Part shown: piece by piece, positions 8,066 to 16,446 of the stretch
How positions within the stretch are numbered: position 1 is the stretch's first letter
Layout of the letters: each line of letters begins with the position of its first letter
The notes under the pieces: generated by a model
What the model saw: the letters and a program-made list of their open reading frames with translations, nothing else
What the model was told of the DNA's origin: nothing
The model's database searches: none
Program-made: the position numbers and the translations under genes
Assembly: GCF_036884295.1 (NCBI RefSeq)
Contig: NZ_CP145608.1
Location: 496,001-560,000, forward strand
Source: Brochothrix thermosphacta DSM 20171 = FSL F6-1036
GTDB taxonomy: Bacteria > Bacillota > Bacilli > Lactobacillales > Listeriaceae
Direction: 5' to 3'
Length of the DNA: 64,000 bases

Positions 8066-9157
8066 GTGGAATTATTAGATGAAGCGACGCGCTTTATTAA
8101 TGAAGCATATGTAGAGTTAGGTAAAGAAAACCTAATTGAGCAACGATTAGCAGTTATCGCTCGTGAGATAGAAGAAAAAAACAGCTACGAACACACATTA
8201 GAAGAAATTGAACAAGGTGCACGAATGGCCTGGCGTAATAATAATCGCTGCATTGGTCGTTTATTTTGGCAACAACTGCAAATCAGAGATGCAAGAACCG
8301 TTCATACAACCGAAGAGATTAAGCAAACATTATTTAATCATATAGAAGAAGGTACCAATAATGGTGCGATACGTCCTACACTCACTGTGTTTAAACCCAA
8401 TACGGTTAAAATATGGAATGAGCAATTGATCCGTTATGCTGGATATATTGTGGATGGTCAACAAATTGGTGATCCCTTATCAAACGAAATTACAGCACTC
8501 TGTCAAAGGTTAGGTTGGAAATCACCACAGACAGATTTTGATGTCTTGCCATTGTTATTTCAAAAGGATGAAACCTCTCCAATGACGATGCAATCTATTC
8601 CTAGTAATTTGGTAAAAGAAGTCGAAATTACGCATCCTGATTATCCTAAATTAGCAGAGTTAGGTTTGAAATGGTATGCGATCCCAGTCATCACGAATAT
8701 GCGGTTAGAAATTGGCGGCATTTCTTACGATGCAGCACCATTTAATGGTTGGTATATGGGAACTGAAATTGCTTCTCGTAATTTTGTAGATGAACAACGT
8801 TATAATAAATTAGATGAGATTGCGGCTGCTTTTGATATTACAACGCGTAAAAATCGTGATTTATGGAAAGATCGTACGTTGTTAGAGCTTAATATCGCAT
8901 TACTCCAATCGTACCAGCGTGAAAAAGTTCAAGTTGTTGATCATCACACAGCAGCTAAACAATTTGGGCAATTTGAACAACAAGAAAAAGCTCAAAATCG
9001 TGAAGTAACAGGTAACTGGGCGTGGTTAATCCCACCAATGTCACCGACAACAACGCATATTTTTCATCAGAGATATAATAACGAAGTTAAAAAACCGAAT
9101 TTTTTCTATAAAAAATCCCCCTTTGACAAGGGAAATGGCTGTCCTTTTCATCAGTAA
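8066..9157 (+). CDS. nos: Bacterial nitric oxide synthase oxygenase
   Basis: Haem enzyme of 363 residues that oxidises L-arginine to NO and citrulline, using reductases encoded elsewhere because there is no fused reductase domain. The motif AWRNNNRCIGRLFW places the proximal haem ligand at Cys62, the same number as in Staphylococcus aureus NOS. NGWYMGTEI contains the substrate-binding Glu, and PPMSPTTTHIFH forms the C-terminal pterin/dimer region. The GTG at 8066 was chosen because GAGGAG lies 11 bases upstream and the N-terminus then aligns with known NOS; a longer GTG start at 8009 would place the promoter inside the gene. The tail ends in CPFHQ, an extension I do not recognise from Bacillus NOS. 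Confidence 0.93.
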   Translation: MELLDEATRFINEAYVELGKENLIEQRLAVIAREIEEKNSYEHTLEEIEQGARMAWRNNNRCIGRLFWQQLQIRDARTVHTTEEIKQTLFNHIEEGTNNGAIRPTLTVFKPNTVKIWNEQLIRYAGYIVDGQQIGDPLSNEITALCQRLGWKSPQTDFDVLPLLFQKDETSPMTMQSIPSNLVKEVEITHPDYPKLAELGLKWYAIPVITNMRLEIGGISYDAAPFNGWYMGTEIASRNFVDEQRYNKLDEIAAAFDITTRKNRDLWKDRTLLELNIALLQSYQREKVQVVDHHTAAKQFGQFEQQEKAQNREVTGNWAWLIPPMSPTTTHIFHQRYNNEVKKPNFFYKKSPFDKGNGCPFHQ

Positions 9158-9205
9158 AAGAGTAATCTTAGAATAAAGTCTTTTGATAGAGGAAAGAGGA
9201 ACCAA

Positions 9206-9670
9206 ATGTTACCGTACACAATCTGTTTTTTGAAATATAAAAATCAAATTTTATTACTTAATCGTATGAAAGCTCCATGGATGGGAAATTGGAATGGTGT
9301 GGGTGGAAAATTAGAGCCTAATGAAACACCAGAAGCTTGTATACTGCGTGAAGTTGAGGAAGAAACGGGTATTGTATTAGAGGCTGTTTCAGCCCGCGGT
9401 GAAATGCACTGGACTAATTTTGGTGAAGCAAATAGCGGGATGTATGTGTACACTGCTGAGCTAACTGAGAGACCTTTTCAGACACCTATAGCAACGGCAG
9501 AAGGTATACTTGATTTTAAACCACTTGATTGGATTTTAGCGGAAGCAAATACTGGTGTGGTAAATAATCTGAAACCTTTGTTTGAAAGTGTTTTTACAGC
9601 AGAGCCAGATAGTCGTTATCTTGCAGCTTATGAAGGAAATAAACTTGTGCAATTTTGTAAAAAAAATTAA
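9206..9670 (+). CDS. Nudix hydrolase (MutT-like)
   Basis: A 154-residue protein with a complete Nudix box at residues about 32-55 (GGKLEPNETPEACILREV followed by EEETGI), matching GX5EX7REUXEEXGU. It would hydrolyse a nucleoside diphosphate linked to another moiety; 8-oxo-dGTP is the usual guess for YtkD/MutT relatives, but the substrate is not determined by the box. It starts at ATG 9206, 48 bases after the NOS gene with no terminator between, so co-transcription with NOS is likely. A role in oxidative or nitrosative damage control is only inference from position. Confidence 0.85.
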   Translation: MLPYTICFLKYKNQILLLNRMKAPWMGNWNGVGGKLEPNETPEACILREVEEETGIVLEAVSARGEMHWTNFGEANSGMYVYTAELTERPFQTPIATAEGILDFKPLDWILAEANTGVVNNLKPLFESVFTAEPDSRYLAAYEGNKLVQFCKKN

Positions 9671-9703
9671 GCGCTGAATGACATGTTGAAGAGAGGGAAA
9701 TAA

Positions 9704-10936
9704 ATGGAAAAAAATAATAAAGGGCAACGAATTGATTACGGTATTATTGTGACGATGGCGTTGTTTTGTGCGGTGAGCTTAATTGCTATCCATACCGCTT
9801 TGGCCTCTAACCCTGAATACGGTCGCTCGTTAGTAATTAGACAAGGCGCATTTTATTTAATTGGTGCGATTGCAATTGCTGTGATTATGCGAATTGATCG
9901 TGAAACAATGATAAAAATAACGCCTTATCTCTATGGATTAGGTCTTTTCTTATTAGTACTTGTGTTGATTCCTGGAATTGGCGTTAAAATTAATGGGGCA
10001 AGAAGTTGGATAATGATACCAGTTATCGGTCAATTCCAGCCAGCAGAGTTGATGAAAATATTTCTTGTTATGATGCAAGGGAAGGTCATTATCGAGCATA
10101 ATCAAGCGGCTAAAATCCGCACAAATCGTACTGATTGGATATTGTTATTTAAAATAGCACTCACCTCATTTATTCCGTTTGCATTAATACTAGCGGAAAA
10201 TGATTTAGGTACAGGCTTGGTTATCATGGCAATCACTTTGGGAATGCTCATCATATCAGGCATAACATGGCGTATCCTCTTACCATTGATCACTTCTGTC
10301 TTTGCTTTAGGGGCAGGGATGATATACATAGTAATGACAAAACCGGAGTGGTTAGCCATTGTTGGTTTTAAACAGTACCAATTCGGTCGTATTACATCGT
10401 GGTTAGACCCTTATTCTTCTGCAGATTCAGATGGTTACCAATTAATTCTAGCGATGCAGGCAATTGGGTCGGGTGAAATTACGGGTTATAAAGGCACTAA
10501 TGGTATGACAAATATCCCTGAAGGACACACAGATATGATTTTTGCGATGATTAACCACCATTGGGGGTTTATCGCAGGTAGTATTGTCATTGCATTATTT
10601 TTCATCTTAGTGTATCAAATTATTGGAACAGCACTTGACTTGAAAGATGAATTTTATTCAATTGTTTGTACAGGTGTAGTCATGACTATCATGTTCCATG
10701 TTTTGGAAAATGCGGGAATGACAATTGGTTTACTGCCGATTACAGGTATTCCACTGCCATTTATAAGTTATGGTGGTACCTCACTGGTTGTTAACTTGCT
10801 GGGAATTGGCGTCATTATGTCGATGCGTTTTAACTCAAATAATTCAATGTTCTCTAAGGAAGATAAAGAAAAAGATATTCCTACCTATGATGTAAAACAG
10901 AAAAAGAAAAATAAGCGGGCTACAAATAAACAGTAA
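9704..10936 (+). CDS. RodA/FtsW/SpoVE-family peptidoglycan glycosyltransferase
   Basis: A 410-residue polytopic membrane protein of the SEDS family, which polymerises lipid II together with a class B penicillin-binding protein. Around ten hydrophobic segments are visible. Family landmarks are NGARSWI near 100, AENDLGTGL near 165, PEGHTDMIFAMINHHWG near 283 and PFISYGGTSLV near 350. The C-terminus is a basic Lys-rich cytoplasmic tail. In Listeria, rodA/ftsW-like genes lie next to the gcvH-arsC-like cluster, as here, so a RodA-type elongation role is more likely than FtsW. The TMH-dense sequence does not by itself separate the two. Confidence 0.88.
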   Translation: MEKNNKGQRIDYGIIVTMALFCAVSLIAIHTALASNPEYGRSLVIRQGAFYLIGAIAIAVIMRIDRETMIKITPYLYGLGLFLLVLVLIPGIGVKINGARSWIMIPVIGQFQPAELMKIFLVMMQGKVIIEHNQAAKIRTNRTDWILLFKIALTSFIPFALILAENDLGTGLVIMAITLGMLIISGITWRILLPLITSVFALGAGMIYIVMTKPEWLAIVGFKQYQFGRITSWLDPYSSADSDGYQLILAMQAIGSGEITGYKGTNGMTNIPEGHTDMIFAMINHHWGFIAGSIVIALFFILVYQIIGTALDLKDEFYSIVCTGVVMTIMFHVLENAGMTIGLLPITGIPLPFISYGGTSLVVNLLGIGVIMSMRFNSNNSMFSKEDKEKDIPTYDVKQKKKNKRATNKQ

Positions 10937-10950
10937 GCCGTTTTTGAAAC

Positions 10951-11000
10951 GTACTTCTTATTTAATTCGAGTGATGAATTTAATAGGGAGTACTTTTTTT
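10951..11000 (+). terminator. Rho-independent terminator after the RodA-like gene
   Basis: Long imperfect stem (GTACTTCTTATTTAATTC against GAATTTAATAGGGAGTAC, with G-U pairs) ending in a run of seven T. Confidence 0.85.
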
Positions 11001-11056
11001 ATGAAGAGAGCTTGTTAGCTAATTCAATAGAAAGCGTTGAGAGTCTTTGATAAAAG

Positions 11057-11075
11057 TACAGTTTAAATACTGTTA
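11057..11075 (+). promoter_or_regulatory. Inverted repeat upstream of the ArsC-like gene
   Basis: ACAGT and ACTGT flank six bases in TACAGTTTAAATACTGTTA, about 100 bases before the ArsC-like start, in the 176-base gap after the terminator. A TTGATA lies just upstream, so this may be an operator within a promoter region. The rest of the gap is AT-rich without a gene. Confidence 0.3.
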
Positions 11076-11175
11076 TAAAAAAAATAAGAATTATGGTAAA
11101 GTTTAGTTGTCCAAATAGTAAAAATCATCTATTATTAAGATATAAAGAGAATTCAAAAAGAGTGAGGGATAGTAA

Positions 11176-11529
11176 ATGATTAAATTTTATCAATACCCGA
11201 AATGTACCACGTGTAAAAAGGCTTCAAAATGGCTGACAGATAACGAGGTGCCCTTCGAATCGGTGAATATCGTTGAAAATACACCCACAGCATCTGAATT
11301 AAAAGAGGTTTACAAAAAAAGTAAGCTACCGATTAAACGCTTTTTTAACACAAGTGGACAAAAATACCGTGAACTGGGTTTGAAAGATAAAGTTGATCAA
11401 ATGACAGATGATGATATTTTTGCACTTTTAGCAACAGATGGCATGTTGATTAAACGTCCATTAGCCTTTGATGATGAAAAAATAACACTTGGATTCAAAG
11501 AAGATAATTATGAGAATTATTGGAACTAA
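11176..11529 (+). CDS. ArsC/Spx-family thioredoxin-fold protein (YusI-like)
   Basis: A 117-residue protein with a CTTC redox motif near residues 10-13 (YPKCTTCKKASKW) and the ArsC-family segment SGQKYRELGLKDK; the family Arg is seen in LIKRPL. Members are glutaredoxin-like reductases of poorly known substrate. The location immediately before gcvH equals yusI in Bacillus subtilis and the Listeria counterpart. It is therefore a core neighbour of glycine-cleavage protein H rather than an arsenic-resistance gene, and no ars genes are near. The start ATG 11176 follows GAGGGA. Confidence 0.85.
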   Translation: MIKFYQYPKCTTCKKASKWLTDNEVPFESVNIVENTPTASELKEVYKKSKLPIKRFFNTSGQKYRELGLKDKVDQMTDDDIFALLATDGMLIKRPLAFDDEKITLGFKEDNYENYWN

Positions 11530-11558
11530 AAATAAATAGATAAAGGGAGTTTTTTATT

Positions 11559-11939
11559 ATGACAGATTATCAATCATTCAAGTACACTGAAGAACACGAA
11601 TGGGTAAAAAAAGACGGTGCTAATTATTTTGTGGGAATTTCATTACATGCACAAGATGAGTTAGGTGATATTGTTTTTGTTGAAGTACCAGAAGTTGATG
11701 ATGTCTTAGCAAAAGGTGATTCATTTGGTAGTGTTGAATCCGTTAAAACAGTCTCTGAACTCTATGCTCCTATTGGTGGGAAAGTTGTTTCTGTCAATGA
11801 AAAATTAGAAGATGAACCAGAAACAGTTAACCAAGATCCTTATAACGAAGGTTGGATTGTTGAATTTACAGATGTAGATGAAGCAGAATATAATGCGTTG
11901 TTAAGTTATGAAGAGTACGAAGCATTTATCAAAGAATAG
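11559..11939 (+). CDS. gcvH: Glycine cleavage system H protein
   Basis: A 126-residue lipoyl-domain carrier that shuttles the aminomethyl group between P, T and L proteins. In Gram-positives it is also the hub on which lipoyl groups are built and passed to other enzymes. The lipoylation site is Lys63 in VESVKTVSE, and [13 protein letters not shown] and [13 protein letters not shown] are further family landmarks. It follows the ArsC-like gene by 29 bases. The P, T and L genes are not in this window, so a role in lipoyl relay is at least as plausible as glycine breakdown (inference). Confidence 0.95.
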   Translation: MTDYQSFKYTEEHEWVKKDGANYFVGISLHAQDELGDIVFVEVPEVDDVLAKGDSFGSVESVKTVSELYAPIGGKVVSVNEKLEDEPETVNQDPYNEGWIVEFTDVDEAEYNALLSYEEYEAFIKE

Positions 11940-11949
11940 TTAGTCATTA

Positions 11950-11985
11950 AAAACGCATGATGAGGTTCATCATTGCGTTTTTTTA
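11950..11985 (+). terminator. Rho-independent terminator after gcvH
   Basis: Stem AACGCATGATGA/TCATCATTGCGTT with a short loop and a T-run. It excludes the in-frame ATG at 11973 as start of the next gene. Confidence 0.88.
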
Positions 11986-12005
11986 TATTAAGGGAGTTAA
12001 TAATT

Positions 12006-12317
12006 ATGAAAGAATGGTCTACGACTGAATTTAAAGCAGCGATACTTTCAAAAAGTGCGTTTGCGGTGCTGTTTTATACACCAATGTGCGGTGGGTGCCA
12101 GTTGGTTGAACGGTATTTACATTTTGCTGAAGCGGCAATGCCAGAAGTGCAAATTGTAAAAATGAATGTCAATTATTTACCAGAAGTGATAGCTAAATAT
12201 GAGATAAAAAGTGTGCCGAGTATCTATGTTTTTAGTGACGATATGGCGGGTGAAAGGTTATCTGCCATTGATAATGTTACTCGTATTTACGAAGGATTAG
12301 AAAAACTTCGAAATTAA
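12006..12317 (+). CDS. Thioredoxin-like protein (YusE-like)
   Basis: A 103-residue thioredoxin-fold protein with a CGGC active site at about residues 27-30 (FYTPMCGGCQLVERY) and a cis-Pro in VPSIYVF. CGGC differs from the CGPC of housekeeping thioredoxin, so redox potential and partners are likely different. The ATG at 12006 was chosen because AGGGAG lies 9 bases upstream; a start 11 codons earlier would fall inside the gcvH terminator. The position between gcvH and metN matches yusE in Bacillus. Target protein unknown. Confidence 0.82.
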   Translation: MKEWSTTEFKAAILSKSAFAVLFYTPMCGGCQLVERYLHFAEAAMPEVQIVKMNVNYLPEVIAKYEIKSVPSIYVFSDDMAGERLSAIDNVTRIYEGLEKLRN

Positions 12318-12390
12318 AGCAAAAAAGGAATTGACTTGTGCTATTATTCCGCCTATAATAACTATTAACAAGTATAACTTTATATGATAT

Positions 12391-12556
12391 TTCTTATCAA
12401 GAGTGGTGGAGGGACTTGCCCGACGAAACCCAGCAACCCCATGAGAGTGGACGGTGCTAAATCAAGCTAAGTAAGTGATTACTTAGAAAGATGAGAAGCG
12501 GGCTATTCCTTTGTAGACGTTTCACATCTTTCTGAATTTCAGAAAGATGTTTTTTT
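12391..12556 (+). ncRNA. SAM-I riboswitch (S-box leader) of metNIQ
   Basis: The aptamer (12391-12497) has the conserved core AGAGTGGTGGAGGGA, the CCCGACGAAACCCAGCAACC segment, and GGTGCTAA before the closing strand. P1 pairs TTCTTATC (12391-12398) with GATGAGAA (12490-12497). The terminator is ACATCTTTCTGA/TCAGAAAGATGT with a T-run (12524-12556). GAAAGATG (12486-12493), in the 3' strand of P1, is exactly complementary to CATCTTTC (12525-12532), giving an eight-pair antiterminator. High S-adenosylmethionine should therefore stop transcription of the importer genes. Confidence 0.95.
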
Positions 12557-12590
12557 ATGCTTAAAGAAGGTTAAAGAGAGGTTGAAGTGA

Positions 12591-13613
12591 ATGATTAAAT
12601 TAGATAATGTCAGTAAAACATTCGAAACACGAAATGGTGCAGTCAATGCAGTTAAAGACGTTAATTTAGAAATTAATGAAGGTGAAATCTTCGGAATCAT
12701 TGGTTATTCTGGTGCGGGTAAAAGTACTCTTATTAGAATGTTTAATGGATTGGAAGCACCGACACAAGGTGCTATTCATATCAATGATGTCATGATTTCT
12801 GATGTCAAAGGTGCAGCATTACGTGCAGCTCGACAAAAAATTGGAATGATCTTCCAACATTTTAACTTATTATGGTCACGAACAGTAGCTGAAAACATTG
12901 CTTTTCCACTAGAAATTGCTGGTGTCAAGAAAGCTGAACGTGAACGACGTGTCGCAGAACTCATTCACCTTGTAGGCTTGGATGGACGTGATAAATCATA
13001 TCCTTCTCAACTGAGTGGGGGACAGAAACAACGTGTTGGTATTGCAAGAGCTTTAGCAAATGATCCTGATGTGTTACTTTGCGATGAAGCTACAAGTGCT
13101 TTAGATCCACAAACAACAAGTGAAGTTTTAAATTTACTGACAGATATTAATAAGCGCTTGGGACTTACAATCATCTTGATTACCCATGAGATGCCTGTTA
13201 TCCGTAAGATTTGTAATCGTGTAGCGGTTATGGAAGGCGGAGAAGTAGTTGAATTAGGGGATGTATTATCTGTTTTTCAAACACCACAACAAGAAATTAC
13301 TCGTCGTTTTGTTTCACAAGCAACAGATGATACAGCGACTGAAGAGGTGGAACAACTCCTTATTGAGACTTACCCAACAGGGTTGTTAGCACGTCTCGTG
13401 TTTAATGCTTCACAGGCAACTCAACCGATTATTACCGATTTATCTAAAAAATTCAACCTTGATATTAGTATATTACATGGGTCAATCACACAAACACAAA
13501 ATGGTTCATATGGGTTCTTATTTATCCAAATTGTTGCAGAACAAGAACAGATAACACAAACAAAAGCGTACCTTGAAGAGATTGACGTTAGAATGGAAGT
13601 GATTCGTTCATGA
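12591..13613 (+). CDS. metN: Methionine ABC transporter ATP-binding protein
   Basis: A 340-residue ATPase that powers methionine uptake. Walker A is GYSGAGKST (38-46), the ABC signature is LSGGQKQRVGIARALA, Walker B is VLLCDEATSALDP, and the switch His is in ILITHEM. The C-terminal 90 or so residues form the NIL regulatory domain that senses intracellular methionine. It begins 35 bases after the riboswitch terminator and overlaps metI by four bases (ATGA), indicating translational coupling. Methionine specificity rests on the SAM riboswitch plus MetQ neighbours. Confidence 0.95.
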   Translation: MIKLDNVSKTFETRNGAVNAVKDVNLEINEGEIFGIIGYSGAGKSTLIRMFNGLEAPTQGAIHINDVMISDVKGAALRAARQKIGMIFQHFNLLWSRTVAENIAFPLEIAGVKKAERERRVAELIHLVGLDGRDKSYPSQLSGGQKQRVGIARALANDPDVLLCDEATSALDPQTTSEVLNLLTDINKRLGLTIILITHEMPVIRKICNRVAVMEGGEVVELGDVLSVFQTPQQEITRRFVSQATDDTATEEVEQLLIETYPTGLLARLVFNASQATQPIITDLSKKFNLDISILHGSITQTQNGSYGFLFIQIVAEQEQITQTKAYLEEIDVRMEVIRS

Positions 13614-14287
13614 AAGATTTATTAGTAAAATGGTTTCCTAATGTAATATGGCCTGAAGTTTGGACCGCGACGCAGGAAACGCTTATTATGACAGTGATTT
13701 CAATTGTATTTATTTTTGTTCTCGGTATTTTACTCGCGTTGTTGCTATTCTTAACACGTGATCAAGACAATTTAATCATTAAAAGTATCAATGGTGTGTC
13801 AGCAGCTTTCGTTAATATTTTCCGTTCGATTCCATTTATTATTTTAATTGTGCTTATCATGCCATTTACAAAAGTTTTGATAGGTTCTGTTATAGGAACC
13901 GCTGGTGCATTACCAGCTTTAATTATTTCAGCAGCACCATTTTACGCTCGTCTCGTTGAAATTGCCTTTGTAGAAATTGATAAAGGTGTAATAGAAGCAA
14001 GTCGTGCGATGGGTGCCAGTACATTTACGATCATTCGTAAAGTACTATTGCCAGAAGCGCTTCCTGCAATTATTTCAGGTTTGACAGTGACGACGATTTC
14101 ATTAATTGGTTATACCGCAATGGCTGGTGTAGTTGGTGCAGGTGGATTAGGAAACATGGCTTACTTCACTGGTTTTCAACGTTCTCAAAATGATGTAACA
14201 TTCGTCGCAACAGTCATTATTTTAATTTTAGTTTTCATCATCCAATTTATTGGCGATCGTGCCACTAACAAAATTGATAAACGATAA
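13610..14287 (+). CDS. metI: Methionine ABC transporter permease
   Basis: A 225-residue membrane subunit with five or so hydrophobic segments. The ABC permease EAA-type loop is at about 145-165 (VIEASRAMGASTFTIIRKVLLPEALP). Also called metP in Bacillus. It overlaps metN by four bases and precedes the lipoprotein gene by 22 bases. Length and motifs are those of MetI throughout. Regulated with metN by the S-box leader. Confidence 0.95.
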   Translation: MKDLLVKWFPNVIWPEVWTATQETLIMTVISIVFIFVLGILLALLLFLTRDQDNLIIKSINGVSAAFVNIFRSIPFIILIVLIMPFTKVLIGSVIGTAGALPALIISAAPFYARLVEIAFVEIDKGVIEASRAMGASTFTIIRKVLLPEALPAIISGLTVTTISLIGYTAMAGVVGAGGLGNMAYFTGFQRSQNDVTFVATVIILILVFIIQFIGDRATNKIDKR

Positions 14288-14309
14288 CATATAAAAGGGA
14301 GAGTAACTT

Positions 14310-15125
14310 ATGAAAAAAATTATTTTTGGACTATTAACAGCAGCAATCGTTTTAACTTTAGCAGCTTGTGGCAGCAATGATGCAAAGGATAAAGAGACAA
14401 AATTAGTGGTGGGGGCATCTAACGTTCCTCATGCAGAGATTCTAGAAAAAGCAAAACCTATCCTTAAAAAAGAAGGCATTGATTTAGAAATTAAAAAATA
14501 CCAAGATTATATTTTACCAAACAAAAATCTAGCTGATGGCGAATTGGATGCGAACTACTTCCAACATATCCCATACTTAGACCAATATAATAAAGACAAC
14601 AAAACAGATTTAATCAACGCTGGTAAAATTCATATCGAACCGTTCGGTATTTATTCAGAAAAATATAAAAAAGTTTCAGATATTAAAGAAGGATCAACTA
14701 TCCTTATTAGTAACAGTACAGCTGATCAAGGTCGTATCTTAATGTTATTAGAAAAAGAAGGTCTTGTTAAAATTAAAGACTCTGTGAAAGATAAAGTAAC
14801 AGCAACTATCAATGATATTGATAATGTTAAAAAATTAAAATTCTTAAATCAAATTGACCCAGGTTTATTGGCACAAGCCTATAAAAATAATGAAGCAGAC
14901 TTATATGCTATTAATACCAACTATGCAATTGATGCTGGATTAAATCCCCAAAAAGATGCGCTTATCTTAGAGGATTCAGATTCGCCGTATGCTAATATCG
15001 TTGCTATTCGTAAAGAAGATAAGAACAATAAAAATATCAAAAAGTTGATTGATGTATTACATTCAAAAGAAATTCAAAAATTCATCGAAGATAAATACAA
15101 TGGTGCAGTACTACCGACAAACTAA
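14310..15125 (+). CDS. metQ: Methionine-binding lipoprotein MetQ, copy 1
   Basis: A 271-residue NlpA-family substrate-binding protein. The signal peptide ends in lipobox LAAC (MKKIIFGLLTAAIVLTLAAC), giving a lipid-anchored Cys20. Conserved NlpA segments VGASNVPHAEILEKAKP, DANYFQHIPYLD and FLNQIDPGLLAQAY are present. It sits in the metNIQ operon. A second, closely similar gene follows at 15318 behind its own terminator-separated gap, so this copy is the operon-encoded partner of MetN/MetI. Confidence 0.93.
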   Translation: MKKIIFGLLTAAIVLTLAACGSNDAKDKETKLVVGASNVPHAEILEKAKPILKKEGIDLEIKKYQDYILPNKNLADGELDANYFQHIPYLDQYNKDNKTDLINAGKIHIEPFGIYSEKYKKVSDIKEGSTILISNSTADQGRILMLLEKEGLVKIKDSVKDKVTATINDIDNVKKLKFLNQIDPGLLAQAYKNNEADLYAINTNYAIDAGLNPQKDALILEDSDSPYANIVAIRKEDKNNKNIKKLIDVLHSKEIQKFIEDKYNGAVLPTN

Positions 15126-15205
15126 CTATCAGATTTAATAGAGAGTAATCTATGTTATTACAGCTTGTTTGTCTAGTATATCGCCGGGTACAAGAACTAT
15201 TGAAT

Positions 15206-15240
15206 AGAGCGAGGCAATACTATGTCTCGCTCTGTTTTAT
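15206..15240 (+). terminator. Terminator-like hairpin between the two metQ genes
   Basis: Stem AGAGCGAG/CTCGCTCT around 12 bases, followed by a T-poor tail (GTTTTAT). The weak U-tract suggests partial read-through into the second metQ. Confidence 0.6.
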
Positions 15241-15317
15241 ATAAAATTTTTACAAAGTCAAAAAGATTGAATATTCGGATAGTTTGATTGGGAAAACAAT
15301 AAAAGGGGGAAATGAAA

Positions 15318-16142
15318 ATGAAAAAGATTATTTTGGGGTTAGTAAGTGTTATTTTGTTAGTGGTATTGGCAGCATGTGGAAATAGTGAAGCGGGTAAAGA
15401 CAAAGAAAAAGAGACGACATTGGTAATTGGAGCATCTAATGTACCGCATGCAGAAATTTTAGAGAAGGCAAAACCTATTCTTGAAAAAGAAGGCGTGAAA
15501 TTGGATATTAAGAAATATCAAGATTACATTTTACCAAACAAAAATTTGGCGGATGGCGAAATAGATGCGAACTATTTCCAACACATTCCGTTTTTAGATT
15601 TATCAAATAAAGAAAATAAAACTGATTTAGTTAATGCAGGTAAAATTCACATCGAACCTTTTGGTATTTATTCATCTAAATACAAATCAGTTGGTGATGT
15701 TAAAGAAGGGTCAACAATTTTAATCAGTAACAACGTAGCTGAACACGGTCGTATCTTAATGCTTTTAGAGAAAAAAGGTTTAGTTAAAATTAAGGATTCA
15801 GTTGATAACAAAGTTAATGCAACATTAAAAGATATTGATAACGTTAAAAAATTGAAATTCCTTAACCAAATCGATCCTGGTTTATTAGCGAAAGCTTACC
15901 AAAATGATGAAGCTGATCTTTATGCCATCAACACGAACTACGCTTTAGATGCAGGGCTAAAACCTAAAGATGATGCACTTATTTTAGAAGACTCTGATTC
16001 ACCTTACGCAAATATTATTGCCGTGAAAAAAGAAGATGAAAATAAACCAGCAATTAAAAAATTAGTTAAAGTATTACATTCAAAAGAAATTCAAGATTTT
16101 ATTACTGAGAAGTATAAAGGTGCTGTATTACCCGTTAAATAA
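15318..16142 (+). CDS. metQ: Methionine-binding lipoprotein MetQ, copy 2
   Basis: A 274-residue paralogue of the preceding protein, by eye roughly three quarters identical over the mature part, with the same blocks (VPHAEILEKAKP, NYFQHIPFLD, KKLKFLNQIDPGLLA). The signal peptide ends LAAC at Cys20. The start ATG 15318 is seven bases from GGGGGA; the ATG two codons earlier (15312) is too close to it. The divergence is spread along the sequence rather than clustered, implying an old duplication still under selection. It may have a different ligand preference, such as a D-isomer, methionine sulfoxide or a dipeptide (speculation). Confidence 0.92.
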   Translation: MKKIILGLVSVILLVVLAACGNSEAGKDKEKETTLVIGASNVPHAEILEKAKPILEKEGVKLDIKKYQDYILPNKNLADGEIDANYFQHIPFLDLSNKENKTDLVNAGKIHIEPFGIYSSKYKSVGDVKEGSTILISNNVAEHGRILMLLEKKGLVKIKDSVDNKVNATLKDIDNVKKLKFLNQIDPGLLAKAYQNDEADLYAINTNYALDAGLKPKDDALILEDSDSPYANIIAVKKEDENKPAIKKLVKVLHSKEIQDFITEKYKGAVLPVK

Positions 16143-16147
16143 ATGAA

Positions 16148-16193
16148 ACAGAACCATCTGTTGCAGTTTAAGCTGTCACGATGGTTCTTTTGT
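16148..16193 (+). terminator. Rho-independent terminator after metQ copy 2
   Basis: Stem AGAACCATC/GATGGTTCT with a 20-base loop and following T-run. Confidence 0.75.
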
Positions 16194-16286
16194 GTATTAG
16201 CAATACAGTAAATTTTTTTGAAACTAGCAGTCACTTTCAATCAGGAAAAATATAAACGCATAAAGGCATACAATAATTTGTAATTT

Positions 16287-16440
16287 TGTTACAATAGAAG
16301 TATGTGAAAAGCGCTAAACGATTATCAATATGATCGTTTTAAGTGATAATGCTTAAGCTGAAAGCTATCCTTATCTGATTTCAGCATTGCTTTTAGATTA
16401 AAATCATACTAAACTAATAATTATTAGAAAAGTTGGAGGG
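16287..16440 (+). promoter_or_regulatory. suf operon promoter and structured leader
   Basis: TGT plus TACAAT (16290-16295) forms an extended -10 box. The roughly 140-base leader contains two mutually exclusive stems, AAACGAT (16316-16322) with ATCGTTT (16333-16339) and ATTATCA (16321-16327) with TGATAAT (16344-16350). A third hairpin follows, GCTGAAA (16357-16363) with TTTCAGC (16379-16385). No T-run terminator is present, and I do not recognise a riboswitch class. Confidence 0.45.
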
Positions 16441-16446
16441 ATATTG

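Noticed and set aside
11176-11529. Arsenate resistance gene
   Set aside because: ArsC family by fold only; conserved gcvH linkage and no arsB/arsR nearby.
11973-12005. Upstream start for the thioredoxin-like gene
   Set aside because: It lies in the gcvH terminator and lacks a ribosome site; ATG 12006 has AGGGAG.
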